Source of the DNA: Anastrepha obliqua
Lineage: Eukaryota > Arthropoda > Insecta > Diptera > Tephritidae
DNA: 64,000 bases
NCBI RefSeq assembly: GCF_027943255.1
Contig: NC_072892.1
Location: 115,585,792 to 115,649,791, forward strand
Direction of reading: 5' to 3'
A program made the translations under genes and the position numbers. A model generated the notes under the pieces. That model saw only the letters and a program-made list of their open reading frames with translations. It did no database searches and was not told the DNA's origin. Shown here one piece after another: positions 16,953 to 27,732 of this stretch (position 1 is the first letter of the stretch; each line of letters begins with the position of its first letter).

Positions 16953-17657
16953 GTGCCCATTTACACGAGGAGACATCTGGAAGGGAAACATTTTGTTCGG
17001 TGGTGAAGGACGGCCGCGGAAGAGAGAAGGGAATTTGTCTCCTGTACTGGCGACACGCTTTGCTCTTCTTATTCGTATTTCTAATCTTAAAGCAATTTTT
17101 GACAGTTGCTTCATTTGTTTTCTTCTTTTGTGGGAGAAGGTTCTGAGTTATGTGTTGGTTTTCAAGCAAACGGAAGATAACAAAGATGACAAATAACCGA
17201 ACACTGCTTGGGAAATGCACGATTATTTTTGCTAGTAAAGTAGGTATAATTTAAAATATATTATGGGGCATGTTTATGTTGAATTCTAATTTTCACCGCA
17301 TTTCTAGATACTCAAGTTAATTTTAAGTTAATTATTTATGTATGAAGTATTTTTAATTTAATTTTTTTTATTCAAGTACTACAATTTATAAATAGTATAT
17401 ATTTAAATAAAAACAACAACAAATTATTTATTATTTAACCAGTTTGCATTTTTCATTCATATATTTAAGAAATTGTTGACGAACGTTTTCCGCTTTACAT
17501 GTAAGCGCGTGCGAGAATACATCCGAACCAGACGATGCTAAAACATTAAATGTCAAAATGTTGCCGAAAACAATTTTGCCCGTGTGGCCGCGAATGAGAC
17601 ATGAAAAGAGAATTTCCAGTGTCTCCCTTCCAGATGTCTCCTCGTGTAAATCGGGTC
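16953..17657. mobile_element. PIF/Harbinger-like non-autonomous DNA element
   Basis: Both ends carry the inverted block TTTACACGAGGAGACATCTG followed by GAAGGGA-AC, a terminal inverted repeat of about 37 bp with roughly four mismatches. A 3 bp TTA flanks the element on each side (16950-16952 and 17658-17660). The form GGCCC-like end + TTTACACG with TTA/TAA target duplication is characteristic of PIF/Harbinger. The 630 bp interior has no intact transposase. ORFs at 16900-17220 run through the terminal repeat and are chance. Confidence 0.75.
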
Positions 17658-17660
17658 TTA

Positions 17661-18071
17661 CACAGAAAACACAGGGTTGTATGTCAAAAAGTATGATTAT
17701 TATATAGGATTATTTTTATAATCTCAGATTTTGGAGAGAAGTTTTGTATGGAAAATCTCGCTTTTTAATTACGGATTGGGAGTCAAGCACGAAAAAGTAG
17801 ATCATCTACTTATGTGAATGTATTATTATTAAGAAAGAGAAGTAGAAATTGCTGTTCAATAGATACTTAACCATTTCAGGGACTATTTTCTATAAATTCT
17901 TCCGATATACCTATGTTTTAACTTCAAATCTGAAATAACATTATCAGTGTAGTCAAATAATACAATAAATATGAACTTGGCTTGATAAGAGAGTAATTTT
18001 AAAGTGAACTAACAAAAAACGTGGAAACGACACTTACGTCAAATAATTTATTATTATTTATTTTCCTATTT
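17661..18071. other. Unannotated AT-rich spacer
   Basis: I see no coding potential or recognisable repeat here. Confidence 0.4.
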
Positions 18072-18324
18072 GGCGGCCGCCGTAGCCGAATGGATTGGTG
18101 CGTGACTACCATTCGGAATTCACAGAGAGAACGTAGGTTCGAATTTCGCTGAAACATCAAAATTAAGAAAGACATTTTTCTAATAGCGGTCGCCCCTCGG
18201 CAGGTAATGGCAATGGACTGTAGGTCCCTTCATTTGTGGAACAACATCAAGACGCACGCCACAAATAGGAGGAGAAGCTCAGCCAAACACCCAAAAATGG
18301 TCGCTTCGCAATTCAAAATTAACG
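18072..18324 (+). repeat. tRNA-derived SINE (copy A)
   Basis: The head has a tRNA-like pol III A box (TAGCCGAATGG, 18083-18093) and B box (GGTTCGAATTTC, 18136-18147). The body block AATAGCGGTCGCCCCTCGGC follows, and then the GCCAAACACCCAAAAA 3' segment. Part of the middle (the GAGGAGCTTTTTCATG-type segment) is deleted relative to the other copies. Confidence 0.8.
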
Positions 18325-19265
18325 AACAATACAAACAAAGGAGGAGAAATTACATGTTTGTGAAAATTAAGTGAATTTTTTGGTAATACTGTGATTTGTG
18401 AGATTTGAACTAATCAAACTTAGGAAAACGGAGTGCCGTGTGTTAAATTGTGAAAGTACAAATTAATATAAAGCCTCCAAATGGCTTTGTAAGTATGTAT
18501 GTATGTGTGCGTATAATTTGTTGTGTTTGGTTGTTTCCATTCGCGAAAGAATCGAAGTCAGAGCAAGTAATTTATTCGAAACGACTCTTAACAGCCCTAT
18601 TCTGTGCACTTGACAAATTGACAATATATTATTATCAGCTAAAAAGCTTTTCGTTAATCTGTGTATATATTGATAACACTTAAGGCCTTGCTACCCAGCG
18701 CTTTTCCCCACATCGTGGTGAACATTGTAATGTAAACATGGGTCATCTGTTTTCTGCAACGTACGCATAATCGTATATACATATACATATATCATATTTT
18801 ACTTGAGATTTATTTTAAATTAACATACCAACCCAAAATTTCTGCGCAAGTTGTGGAGGCAATCGGATCCAAATCAGCCGAATTTGTCTTGATAATTGTT
18901 TGATCGCCCATATTTGTTTTCCTTCGAGTTTTAATTAACTATTGCCAAAACATTATCTTAAGGTTTCGTATTAGGCGTATTATGAAATTTGAGGTCTGAT
19001 ACACATCTTCAGATTCGTGTCTTTGGATATACATATGTATTTCCGGAGCTTTCCTGAACAAACTGACAATATACATATATTTACATATGTATATATATAA
19101 CAATAAACATTCATATAAATGTGTGAAACAAATATCTTTTTTTAATAGTAACAAATTATTTGAGCAACAAAACCGTAAGTCTCTATGTTAATCCCTCCGC
19201 TTAAAACTACAATAAGAAAATTAAATCGTCCGCCAGAGCAGTGCTCGCTGAAAATAAATTGTCTT
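18325..19265. other. Unannotated AT-rich stretch
   Basis: Contains TATGTATG-type microsatellite tracts around 18490 and 19070. ORFs here are short and unconvincing. Confidence 0.35.
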
Positions 19266-19901
19266 TCAAGGGGTTAAAACTTTTTCAGCTTCACGTAATG
19301 ATAAGTTCGATTTCGTCACAAACAAATCAATGATCTTCTGATGTTGGTTTGGAGAGGTATTTTTACTTTGGCCTCGTCCGAGGAAGTCGTTAACATTTTT
19401 AACTCCGATATACCATTGTACGAATTTATTTATGCACGTCTTCGATTTCTTCAAATATTTTATTGCAGATGAACCTAACATTTTTGGATCTTTAGGGACA
19501 GAACACTAGAACACTGCTTCAAGTCGTTTTTCATATGTGGAGCTCTATTGTAAAAATCGTACGTTCTCCAAATTTCTCATAAAACTAAAAAATTGTACGA
19601 GTACAACGCATATTGCGAAAAGAATACTTATTTAGCTGCATTTGCATAACGAAACACAAAGTAAGTTTGAATTTCGCCGGTCACGCTTCTATTAGACAGA
19701 CTGTACATTCGTGGTGGCAAAATGTTGGGAACATACATATTGGCATTTCAAAGCCTTTCCCCAATCATTCTCCATGTCTGTAGCCATTTTTGCCTGACGA
19801 AAGAAAGCGTTGAGAAATTTAAGACCTGTATATCGGCTTTCTTGCACTTTTATCTCGTATTTTTGTAGCTTGGAAATGCGCAAATTTCTTCTTTTTTTCA
19901 T
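19266..19901 (-). mobile_element. Possible transposon-derived remnant (THAP-like piece)
   Basis: On the minus strand, 19692-19901 ends with a VCSQHF string preceded by DWGKALK, reminiscent of the C-terminal half of a THAP zinc finger. A second open stretch at 19266-19481 (SAIKYLKKSKT...SLREAEK) follows it in the same direction. Neither is a complete domain, and I cannot name a family. Treat this as a weak call. Confidence 0.25.
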
Positions 19902-19935
19902 TTTATTATTTTATAAATTTGAGTTTGTTCTTATT

Positions 19936-20113
19936 AGAAGCTTCTTCATGGCAGAAATACACTCGAAGGTTTACCATCACCTACCGAGGGGCGACGGCTA
20001 TTAGAAAAAACTATTTCTATCATTTTGGTGTTTCATGCATGAAGACTCAAACCTACGCAACTTGGAATGATAGGCACGCAATAGCCCATTTGGCTACGAC
20101 AGTCGCCGCATTG
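19936..20113 (-). repeat. tRNA-derived SINE, 5' portion (copy B)
   Basis: Minus-strand copy with the CTTCATGGCAGAAATACACT and GGGGCGACGGCTATTAGAAA body blocks. It has degraded B-box and A-box regions towards 20113 and lacks the 3' third. Confidence 0.75.
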
Positions 20114-20140
20114 TGTATACTTACTATATTTAAACCATAG

Positions 20141-20611
20141 ATGTTAAATAATGATTAGATAATGCTAATGATTGCTAATTAGCCTTCTTTTGTGAAATTC
20201 TCTAATTCATTAAACAATTAGAATTAGTTCAACTAATTCCCATTAGATAATTGAAATTTTTATTCCAATGGTAAAACTAATTGCAATTAGTTGCCATTAG
20301 CAAAAAAAAATTGGTTGACCTTTCAATTAGAAATCTAATTGACTTCTGCTAATGCAATTAGATATTCAATTAGTTAATTCTAATTCGAGCTAATTAAATA
20401 TCTAATTGCATTAGCAGAAGTCAATTAGATTTCTAATTGTAAAGGTAAACCAATTTTTTTTGCTAATGGCAACTAATTGCAATTAGTTTTACCATTAGAA
20501 TAAAAATTTCAATTATCTAATGGGAATTAGTTGAACTCATTCTAATTGTTTGATGAATTAGAGAATATAAACCAATTGCATCAATTGCTAATTCTAATTG
20601 GAATTTAACAT
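20141..20611. mobile_element. Foldback (snapback) element with two 174 bp arms
   Basis: Positions 20200-20373 and 20390-20563 are inverted copies of each other. I count about five substitutions and two 1-base indels over 174 bp, separated by a 16 bp loop. Weaker inverted similarity continues outwards to matching termini ATGTTAAAT (20141) and ATTTAACAT (to 20611). The sequence is built almost entirely of CTAATT/AATTAG-like words. No coding capacity was found. It would fold into a very long hairpin if transcribed or single-stranded. Confidence 0.85.
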
Positions 20612-21189
20612 GTCTGATTTAAACAAACGATTTTTTTGTTCAGTTATATATTTATTTTGGTCCTTGCAGTTAGATGTTTATGGGGATTGTACTGAACTCG
20701 TGAATAAAATCAAGTTAACAAAAAAATTCGCTTAAATTTTGAATAACTTTCAATTAATTTTTTTGACAAACATTTTTTCTAAATTGTGAAATAGTATAAA
20801 ATCTAAAGAAAGCAAGTAATCGCTTCTTGGTAATAAATGCTATGTTGCATAGTGAAATTATTTCGTATTAAAAAATTGAATAATTTTATATTTTAATGCA
20901 AAAAGAATAATTCATAGAAGATTAGGCCGAGCAAGCGGCATATTACTTGAAATTGGCTTGATCAATTCCTAGTAGTTTTTTGACAGAATGTACATATCCT
21001 TAAAAAAATTAGATAGTATAGAATTAAAAAATTATAATTAAAAAATATAAATAAGTAAATTTAATTCATTCTAAAACTTGCGCAATTCTCCGATAAAACG
21101 GGACGGCTAGTCTGTTCTCAGTGAATTTTACATAAGCAGCCGTTGAGTTGGCATAATAAATAAAATGTTGTCTTCTTATTAACTTTTCC
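20612..21189. other. AT-rich spacer
   Basis: I see no ORF, repeat or domain here that I can support. Confidence 0.35.
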
Positions 21190-21995
21190 TCATTAACAAA
21201 AAGGGTTGGCTGCAGTTATCTAATAGAGGGCAGCGTGGGTGGAGGTGTGTATTCCGAGCATCTGGGGATCTCCTTCAGTTTCCTTCGGCTTCCCGACTAC
21301 TGTAGTGTCTTTCGGGCTGAACTGATGGCAATAATGAAAGCCGTGACACTGGTACAGTGTGATGCGATAGTTGGAAATGATATTTATGTACATTTTCACT
21401 GATGGGCAGGCGGCCCTCACAAAACAGTGGGCAACCTCCAATGTAGCCATGAAATACCGCGCATCTCTTAACGAGATGGTTGAGTCATTTCCCCCAATGA
21501 TAACTTAGGTTCCTGGCCATTGTGACATTGAGGGAAACTGCAGAGCCGATGAACTAGCGAAAATCGGTACCAAATTGACTGATGAGTACATAGAAAATGA
21601 TTTAGGCATACCCTTGCAAACATGTAAACTACGTATCCGCGAAGAAATTGTAAGAGTAGCGAATGAAAGATGGCGTATTGAAGCCACTTGCAAAATCGCC
21701 CGAGAGATGTGGCCGACTCTCAATGCTAAACGCATTTAATTCTACTAAGAAGAGATAAGCACAGTCTTAACACACTGATTTCAATTATTACGGGGCACTG
21801 CCTGAGCGGTAGGCACGCCCAGAGAATGGGTGTGCAAACACATGACTTCTGCAGAAGTTCTCTAGACGAAGAAGAGACGATCCCGCACCTTCTGTGTCAC
21901 TGTTCTGATCTATCCAGACGTAGACTCGCCATTTCGGGTGGACAACTCTTTAATGAATTAGAAGATCTCGCTCTGCTGAAATTAAGAATCTTACA
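21190..21995 (+). mobile_element. R1/Loa-like non-LTR retrotransposon fragment (RNase H to C-terminus)
   Basis: The plus-strand frames show an RNase H start (VEGSVGGGVYSEHLGISFSF, then RLPDYCSVFRAELMAI). Next comes an RNase H end in another frame (WPL*H*GKLQSR / GHCDIEGNCRADELAKIGT-like), then IITGHCLSGRHAQRMGV and the EEETIPHLLCHC knuckle. Several stops and frameshifts make it a pseudogene. It is complementary in extent to the fragment at 55135-55745, so both probably derive from one family. Confidence 0.75.
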
Positions 21996-22102
21996 AAATT
22001 TTTGAAAAGTACACATTTGTTTCCAATTGGAGCTGCATGAAAAATACTCTGTACTAAAGCATTCACGAACAGCTTCAATTTGATATCCATATTGTACAAA
22101 CA

Positions 22103-22215
22103 CATTCTAGGGTCCACGTTTTGGTCTCTATCTCGAGACATTCTAGGGTCCACGTTTTGGTCTCTATCTCGAGACCGAAGGTTACCCAGCTCCACGTTTT
22201 GACCTATATCTCGAG
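22103..22215. repeat. Short tandem repeat, 36 bp unit
   Basis: The block CATTCTAGGGTCCACGTTTT with GGTCTCTATCTCGAGA starts at 22103 and again at 22139. A third, diverged copy of its second half (TCCACGTTTTGACCTATATC) begins at 22191. The two full units are nearly identical. Confidence 0.85.
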
Positions 22216-22585
22216 CCCTATCCACCAATAGGTATCCAAACTATACGGAAACCATCTTCAATACCTTCTTAACAATGTGTGTAAGTTTGGTTTAATTCGG
22301 TGCAAAGACACGGCCGGTTAGCGAACACACACAAAAAGTTGACTTTATTTTATATATAAGATATATAAAAAAAATCGAGGTGGAAATTTTCTATTTATGA
22401 TGATGAACACTGTATTATTATTACTACTTATTAAGAATTTATATAAAAAATGACAATATTATATTTAACTACAAACTATCAGAGCTTACGATGAAGTCGG
22501 CTATCACTTTTGGTTTTGATACAACATCTTGAATAAGAAAAGAAAACCATACATAAAAGTTCACAGGGTGTAATCGTTTATTGAT
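22216..22585. other. AT-rich spacer
   Basis: I see nothing coding or repetitive here that I can support. Confidence 0.35.
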
Positions 22586-22770
22586 TGTTTGGCCGAGCTA
22601 TTCCTTGTATTTGTAGGGTTCGTCTTGATACTTTTCCACAAATCTAGAGGCCTACAGTTTTATGCCGCCTCCGAACAGCGGATGGTTTATGTTTTATGAA
22701 GAGCTTTTTTATTATTTGGTGCTTCGTGTCCGGGGTTTCGAACCCGTACACTGCCGAATGCACTTCTCTC
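22586..22770 (-). repeat. tRNA-derived SINE, degraded (copy C)
   Basis: A minus-strand copy carries GTTTGGCCGAGCT, TTTATGAAGAGCTTTTTTAT and a recognisable B-box complement (TTTCGAACCCG). A deletion has removed the central CGACCGCTATTAGAAA block. Confidence 0.65.
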
Positions 22771-22976
22771 GTAATAAGAAAAAACCAATCCATATGAATG
22801 GGAGGTGGATGGTGATGTCGGGCCTTCTGTTTGGTCGGACCGTATTTCTTGAGAAATGAGGAAGGGGACACTATTACTGTGAATGAATTTCCACAAAGAG
22901 CAATATTAACCGACTTTCTGTAGCCGGAACTAGATATAACCGTTACATCTGAACAATTGACTCAATGCTCGAAATT

Positions 22977-23242
22977 TTGGCCGAGCTCCTCCTCCTGCTT
23001 GTTTCGTGCGTCTTGATGTTTTTCCACAAGTAGAGGGACCTATAGTTTTACACCGACTCCGAATGGCAAATGGTTTTTTATGAGGAGCTTTTTCGTGACA
23101 GAAATACAATTGGAGGTTTGCCATTGCCTGCTGAGGTGCAACCGCTTTTGGAAAAAAACTTGTTCTATCATTTTGCTGTTTCATGCGCAGAGATTCGAAC
23201 CTACGCATTCCCGAATGGTAGTCATGCACCAACCCATTCGGT
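22977..23242 (-). repeat. tRNA-derived SINE, near full length (copy D)
   Basis: On the minus strand this copy contains all blocks in order: TTGGCCGAGCTCCTCCTCCT, TTATGAGGAGCTTTTTCGTG, GGTTTGCCATTGCCTG, the B-box complement AGATTCGAACCTACG and the A-box region ending AACCCATTCGG. Confidence 0.85.
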
Positions 23243-25132
23243 ACATATTTGATAATGCCAACACACATTGGAGCGACTACTTGGAGCCAGCAACCGAAGT
23301 CGAATGGGGTTGCACAGGATCGAAAATGCGTAGGTTCGAAATTTATTAAGTTTAAATTTAAAAGTTTTGAAAAATCCTTAATAATATTTTCCATGCCTTA
23401 TTTTTTTTTTCTCCACCTTATAAAATTGAAATTCGTGGCCTAATCCGATTTGATTCCATAATTATCACACCCGCTTGTTTCTATGTAAGATACCAACCTT
23501 TATAAACTTTGATCACCTACTTGTACTAATACTAATCTACCTTAATTTTTTCAGTTTAAGATATGCTTTTAAAAATACTATTACGTACAGCAGTATTAAC
23601 AAGAGCAATTGCTTACATCGCCGGTGTAACAAAGAGCGCATGCCAATAATCCTTTTTTCCTTTAAAAACAAAGAGAATATGAATTTTCTCTTTTATTAGT
23701 TGTTACAAGGAGTATCTTTCAACGCGCACAACCATATGCGCTACATATACATATGCATGTATGGATACCGTTATTCATACATTCAAAGAGTATTTCTGCA
23801 GAACAAACTCAATGTAGAAGTCTTGTGAGCAACGGTAAGGCCTTGGACCACATACGCAACCCATCGTGATACAGACAATCAGCTTCCACCATCTTCCTTC
23901 TTCCATTTGTTGGTTACTAACAGCCATCCATCTGCTTGTACGACCCTTCGAGCTGCTGGTTAAGGCGATGTCTCGGACTACATCAGCTATTTAGTGTGGC
24001 GCTCGAGAGCAACGGTGAAGGTTTGTTTTTCGCATTGGAATTGATTTACTATGTGGATTTTTGTGATTTCAACACTTTGGCTGTGGCATTGTGTATTGGG
24101 TGTGATATATAAGTAAAAAAACGGGAAAGAAATTTTCCAAAAATACTTTGTGAGAGGAGCAATTTAATTATTTTATTGTGAAACGTTTTAATCAATATAT
24201 TGTGTGCTCCATTAAAAGCGTTTACAAAATGTGGCTTTAAAATTATGTGGAATTATGGCTGTGCCAAGTGGAGCGAAATTGTATTGCACATAACACCAAC
24301 AAATTTTTACGGTCATCTCCAGTCACAGGCCACATTAATCAGACGAGTAAAGGAACCAACCAATCGAAAATTCACTTTTCTGACTAGCCATTTAAATCAT
24401 TACCTATGGACGGCAGAACGGATGGACAAATTGCAAAAGAAAAAACAAGCATTTCATATATATTTGAAAAAAAAAAGAAGAAATGAAACAAAGGAGAATG
24501 AAAAGAAACACACCCATTCCCACACATACCCCCCTACCCGCAATTTTTACACTTTTTCATGCTTTTTTATTTACATTTTTGTGCGAGAAAAAAAATTTGT
24601 TATAAAGGAGTTGTTCTCAATATATTGAAGCTACTTTATAATAAAAGCAACAACTTTTAATGAAGATCGTTTAACCTGCAAAAATGTGTATGAAATCTGT
24701 AGGATAGTTATAAACGTAACTGTTATTCGGACCTAACTACCTACCGATTTTTTGTTCGCTTGCGGAGCCGCTCCCAAATCGCGAAAACACGAACAACAAT
24801 AAAAAGCAATGACAATAAACGAATAGCAACGACGGTGAAAAACGGATGCTGTGCAGAGCAATGCTTACAGCAACAACAAACAGCGGCAGGATATAAAATG
24901 TTACGAAAATACGAGTAACTACAACAATTGAGAATATAGAAATCAAAAGAATGCCGATGAAAGTTACAACAAAAAAGGCAAAAAGTGTGCTATAATAAGT
25001 AAAGGGAATAGGACAATACATACATACAATACATAGTACAAAGTATACACAGTGTAACGTAACATACACATAAGTATGTATATAAAAATTAAAGAGGAAA
25101 TCAGGTAGTAAAAGAAAAGGCCATCGAGTTAA
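23243..25132. other. Non-coding region, possible promoter/5' UTR of a downstream gene
   Basis: The stretch at 23820-24060 is more GC-rich than its surroundings and leads into A-rich sequence with CAACAA runs up to 25130, as in long fly 5' UTRs. ORFs at 24200-24628 (+) and 24737-25153 (-) look like chance products of base composition. No core-promoter element is certain. Confidence 0.3.
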
Positions 25133-25540
25133 ATGATTTATAAAGTAAACCAAATTATTACAAATTATTTTGTAAATCCATTACGTCCATTACGTTTGCA
25201 GAAAGCACTCCACCGCTTTCATTGGCCAATTACAATTTGTCTATTGTTTTTGTTGCTGTCACTGCAATACTGCCCGTATCCGTATGCTGTAGCAGCTCAA
25301 AATCAGTTGGTGTGCGGAATAGTTGGACAGGATGTCAAGGCCTTCGCTGCACCGCATCACCAGTGCTGCAGCGGCACACTTTCGCACGCACGTGCTATAG
25401 CTTTCATCATTGCCCATTCATATGCAAAAAAGTGTGTTTTATATACATACATACCATACATATATGTATGTATATATATATATGTACCTAATTACACATG
25501 TATGCAGTTATGTGTAAAAGCACACTGGAGTTATTACTAA
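25133..25540 (+). CDS. Candidate first coding exon with signal peptide (unidentified)
   Basis: The ORF starts at 25133 and has a convincing signal-peptide-like core (PITICLLFLLLSLQY) followed by a small-residue stretch (YAVAAQ). After that come several cysteines. From about residue 100 the frame runs into a TATGTATA microsatellite, so the real coding part must end or splice earlier. Candidate donors follow the codons for AAQNQ, but none is a strong GTAAGT. It could be the first exon of a secreted or membrane protein with a long intron, or chance. I do not recognise the protein. Confidence 0.3.
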   Translation: MIYKVNQIITNYFVNPLRPLRLQKALHRFHWPITICLLFLLLSLQYCPYPYAVAAQNQLVCGIVGQDVKAFAAPHHQCCSGTLSHARAIAFIIAHSYAKKCVLYTYIPYIYVCIYIYVPNYTCMQLCVKAHWSYY

Positions 25541-25974
25541 ACACCATTTTGTTTTTTGAAATAAATGTTTTAAGTTGTGTGAGGTTCCTTGCAAAATAAA
25601 TTAAAAAAAATGCATGTGCGAAAGCTTATAACTGTATAGGTTCTGTACGCTATTATTTGTGATACACCAACTGAAGCAAGTGAGTTATGGGCTTTAAATA
25701 TGATAGCTCGTAGAACTTAACATCTAATTTTGTTTTTTTAGTAAATAAATAAATAAAAAATATTCCGAGTGTTGCAAAACTTTATTTTGACCTGTACGCG
25801 CTGCATAGCTTGTATGGTTGTACACTGCAGCTGTGTAGTTCCCAGGTGTGAAATATGACTGGTGTACGACGGTATTTGCAAAACTGATAAAACTTCCGAT
25901 AGGGTGATTCATTTTGCGCCACCTTTTATATACAAAACTTTTCAGAATATATATTTATATAATTGGCGCTTTTT
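25541..25974. other. AT-rich spacer with a transposon-end-like motif
   Basis: Contains ATAGGGTGATTCATTTTGCG continuing into GCCACCTT at about 25897-25925. Its reverse complement recurs, with changes, at 35739-35765. Otherwise nothing is recognised. Confidence 0.4.
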
Positions 25975-26224
25975 GGTTGTTTGGCCGAGCTCCTTTCCTA
26001 TTGGTTGTGTGCGCCTTGGTGTTGGCCGACTCCGAATAGCAGATATTTTTTATGAGGAGCTTTTTCATGGTAGAAAGACACTCGGAGGTTTGTCATTGCC
26101 TGTCGATCGGTGACCGTAAATAGGAAAGTCTCTTCTATCATTGGATGTTTCATAGACGGAGACTCGAACCTACGTACTTCCGAATGGTAATTCCCCACTA
26201 ACACATTCAGCTATGGCGGCTGCC
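25975..26224 (-). repeat. tRNA-derived SINE (copy E)
   Basis: A minus-strand copy with all major blocks, including TTTGGCCGAGCTCC, TTTATGAGGAGCTTTTTCAT, ACTCGGAGGTTTG and the B-box complement GACTCGAACCTACG. The A-box side ends at TATGGCGGCTGCC. Confidence 0.85.
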
Positions 26225-26644
26225 AATAACTGAAGGAATAACTCGAGTGGAAATTGAGTTGTTTTAATGCACCTTATTACATATTCTCGCACTTACTCCT
26301 CTTAGTTCTAGTTCATGTTAAAAACATTGTCCAATAACCACGTACACATTTTATTTAACAGTCTTTTTAATTCAATGCGATATTTCACTAACTACACCGA
26401 GAAATTCAATGTTGCATGGAAACGTTTTTCTTTTTTAAAAAACATTTCTACCCAAAATGTTGCATGTTAAATATTTATTTTTATTTATAAAAACGTTTTC
26501 ACAAAGTATTCTAATCCATTCGTGTTTTATATGAAAATGGGTAATTCTAATTGAAACTGCAAAACTGTTTTTCTTTACTTTGTTTTCACCATATCCGATT
26601 CCAATTAAGCTTTCAAAATTTTTATTTTTGTAGTCAATACGAAT
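26225..26644. other. AT-rich spacer
   Basis: I see no recognisable feature here. Confidence 0.35.
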
Positions 26645-26689
26645 AAAAGGATGGCCTTTTATTGTACATTTTGCGCCTAATAATGAAAA

Positions 26690-27407
26690 CGCAACAAAAT
26701 AATAATCAAAATGGCTTTGCCTCGCATTGCTTTGGTGAAGGATGATTTTTCTTCAGCGATTGGTTTTCCTTAATTTTCCGAAAATTTTTGGCAAAAAAAT
26801 GGTTTTGTATTACTTAGAATTGACTGTTTAAAGTCTCTCTGGTTGTACAGTTACGACATGATCAGCTTTTGCGAAAACTTTTCCGCTGCTGAATTTCCTT
26901 AACATTTTTTTACAAAATCGGCACGAGTTCGTTTTTGGGCAATTGTCAATTTATGCGGTATCCAACAAGAACAAATCTTATTTACGACCAAAGAATAACG
27001 AATCCAGCATACACTTCCATTAATGCTCAATGATGCCTTTATCTCGCGATATGTCACATGACGATTTTGCTTTATCAATTGACGGGCTTCACGAAATTCG
27101 TCCTGTCAAGATCGACGACCAAAATACAACGAGTTCCACCAGCATTTCATAGTGGCAACGTATGATGTTGCAACGCCAAAAGTTAAAGTAAGCTGATAAA
27201 TGCACTTTTGTATCGATAATCCACGTCGAAAATCGTAATAAATCATCACAAGAAAAAGTTCACGAGTTAATGATGAATTATATGAAATCTTCAACTCACT
27301 GTAATAAAAACAAATAAAGTTATGCCTAATTTTCCAAAAAAATATGAAATTACCGCTTATCACACGTAGAGTTGCAAAGGAGCAAAATATAAAAGGTCAC
27401 CCTCGTA
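26690..27407 (-). mobile_element. Truncated mariner element (same subfamily as 33756-35010)
   Basis: The right end (27383-27407) reads AAATATAAAAGGTCACCCTCGTA, nearly the terminal repeat of the mariner at 33756-35010. On the minus strand, transposase pieces follow in order: YYDFRRGLSIQKC, GRRS then DEFREA, NRHVTYREIKASL, KICSCWIPHKLTIAQK and, near 26700-26770, the region around the second catalytic Asp (KPIAEEKSSFTKA, no Asp). The middle and the C-terminal third are missing and frames are broken. A possible decayed left end sits at 26645-26675. Confidence 0.75.
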
Positions 27408-27732
27408 GTTTTATAAAGTCTTCTAATACGTTCGTATGTGAACAAATTGATCTCATTTTGTTTCGCGGTAGTCAGATTCTGGAATTTTAAATAAAACAAT
27501 TTTAAAGTATTATTAAAAAATATAAAAGTCCATTTCGCAGTCCAGTCCCTTAATTCAAAGAGTTCCACACGGAACTCGGCTTTGTTTCCAATTACGTTTA
27601 TAGCGTCGACAATGCTACTTATATTGAATTATCCTAAAATCTAAAAATAGAATTAACTTGTTAATTTATCAAATAATTTGTCTCGATTAATTAAAAAAGT
27701 GTTCCAACTCAAATTCTTGCAACAATTTCTAC
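27408..27732. other. Spacer between two mariner remnants
   Basis: AT-rich, with no supported feature. Confidence 0.35.

Noticed and set aside
18083..18147. tRNA gene
   Set aside because: A and B boxes are present but belong to the head of a SINE that recurs many times. No proper acceptor stem or anticodon arm could be drawn.
24200..24628. 142-codon plus ORF
   Set aside because: The second half is low-complexity Lys/His/Thr text from A-rich DNA, there is no domain, and it probably lies in a UTR or intron.
24737..25153. 138-codon minus ORF rich in Phe, Val and Tyr with apparent membrane segments
   Set aside because: The composition is the antisense of an A-rich, CAA-rich stretch, which always yields hydrophobic runs. 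There are no splice sites or recognised domain.
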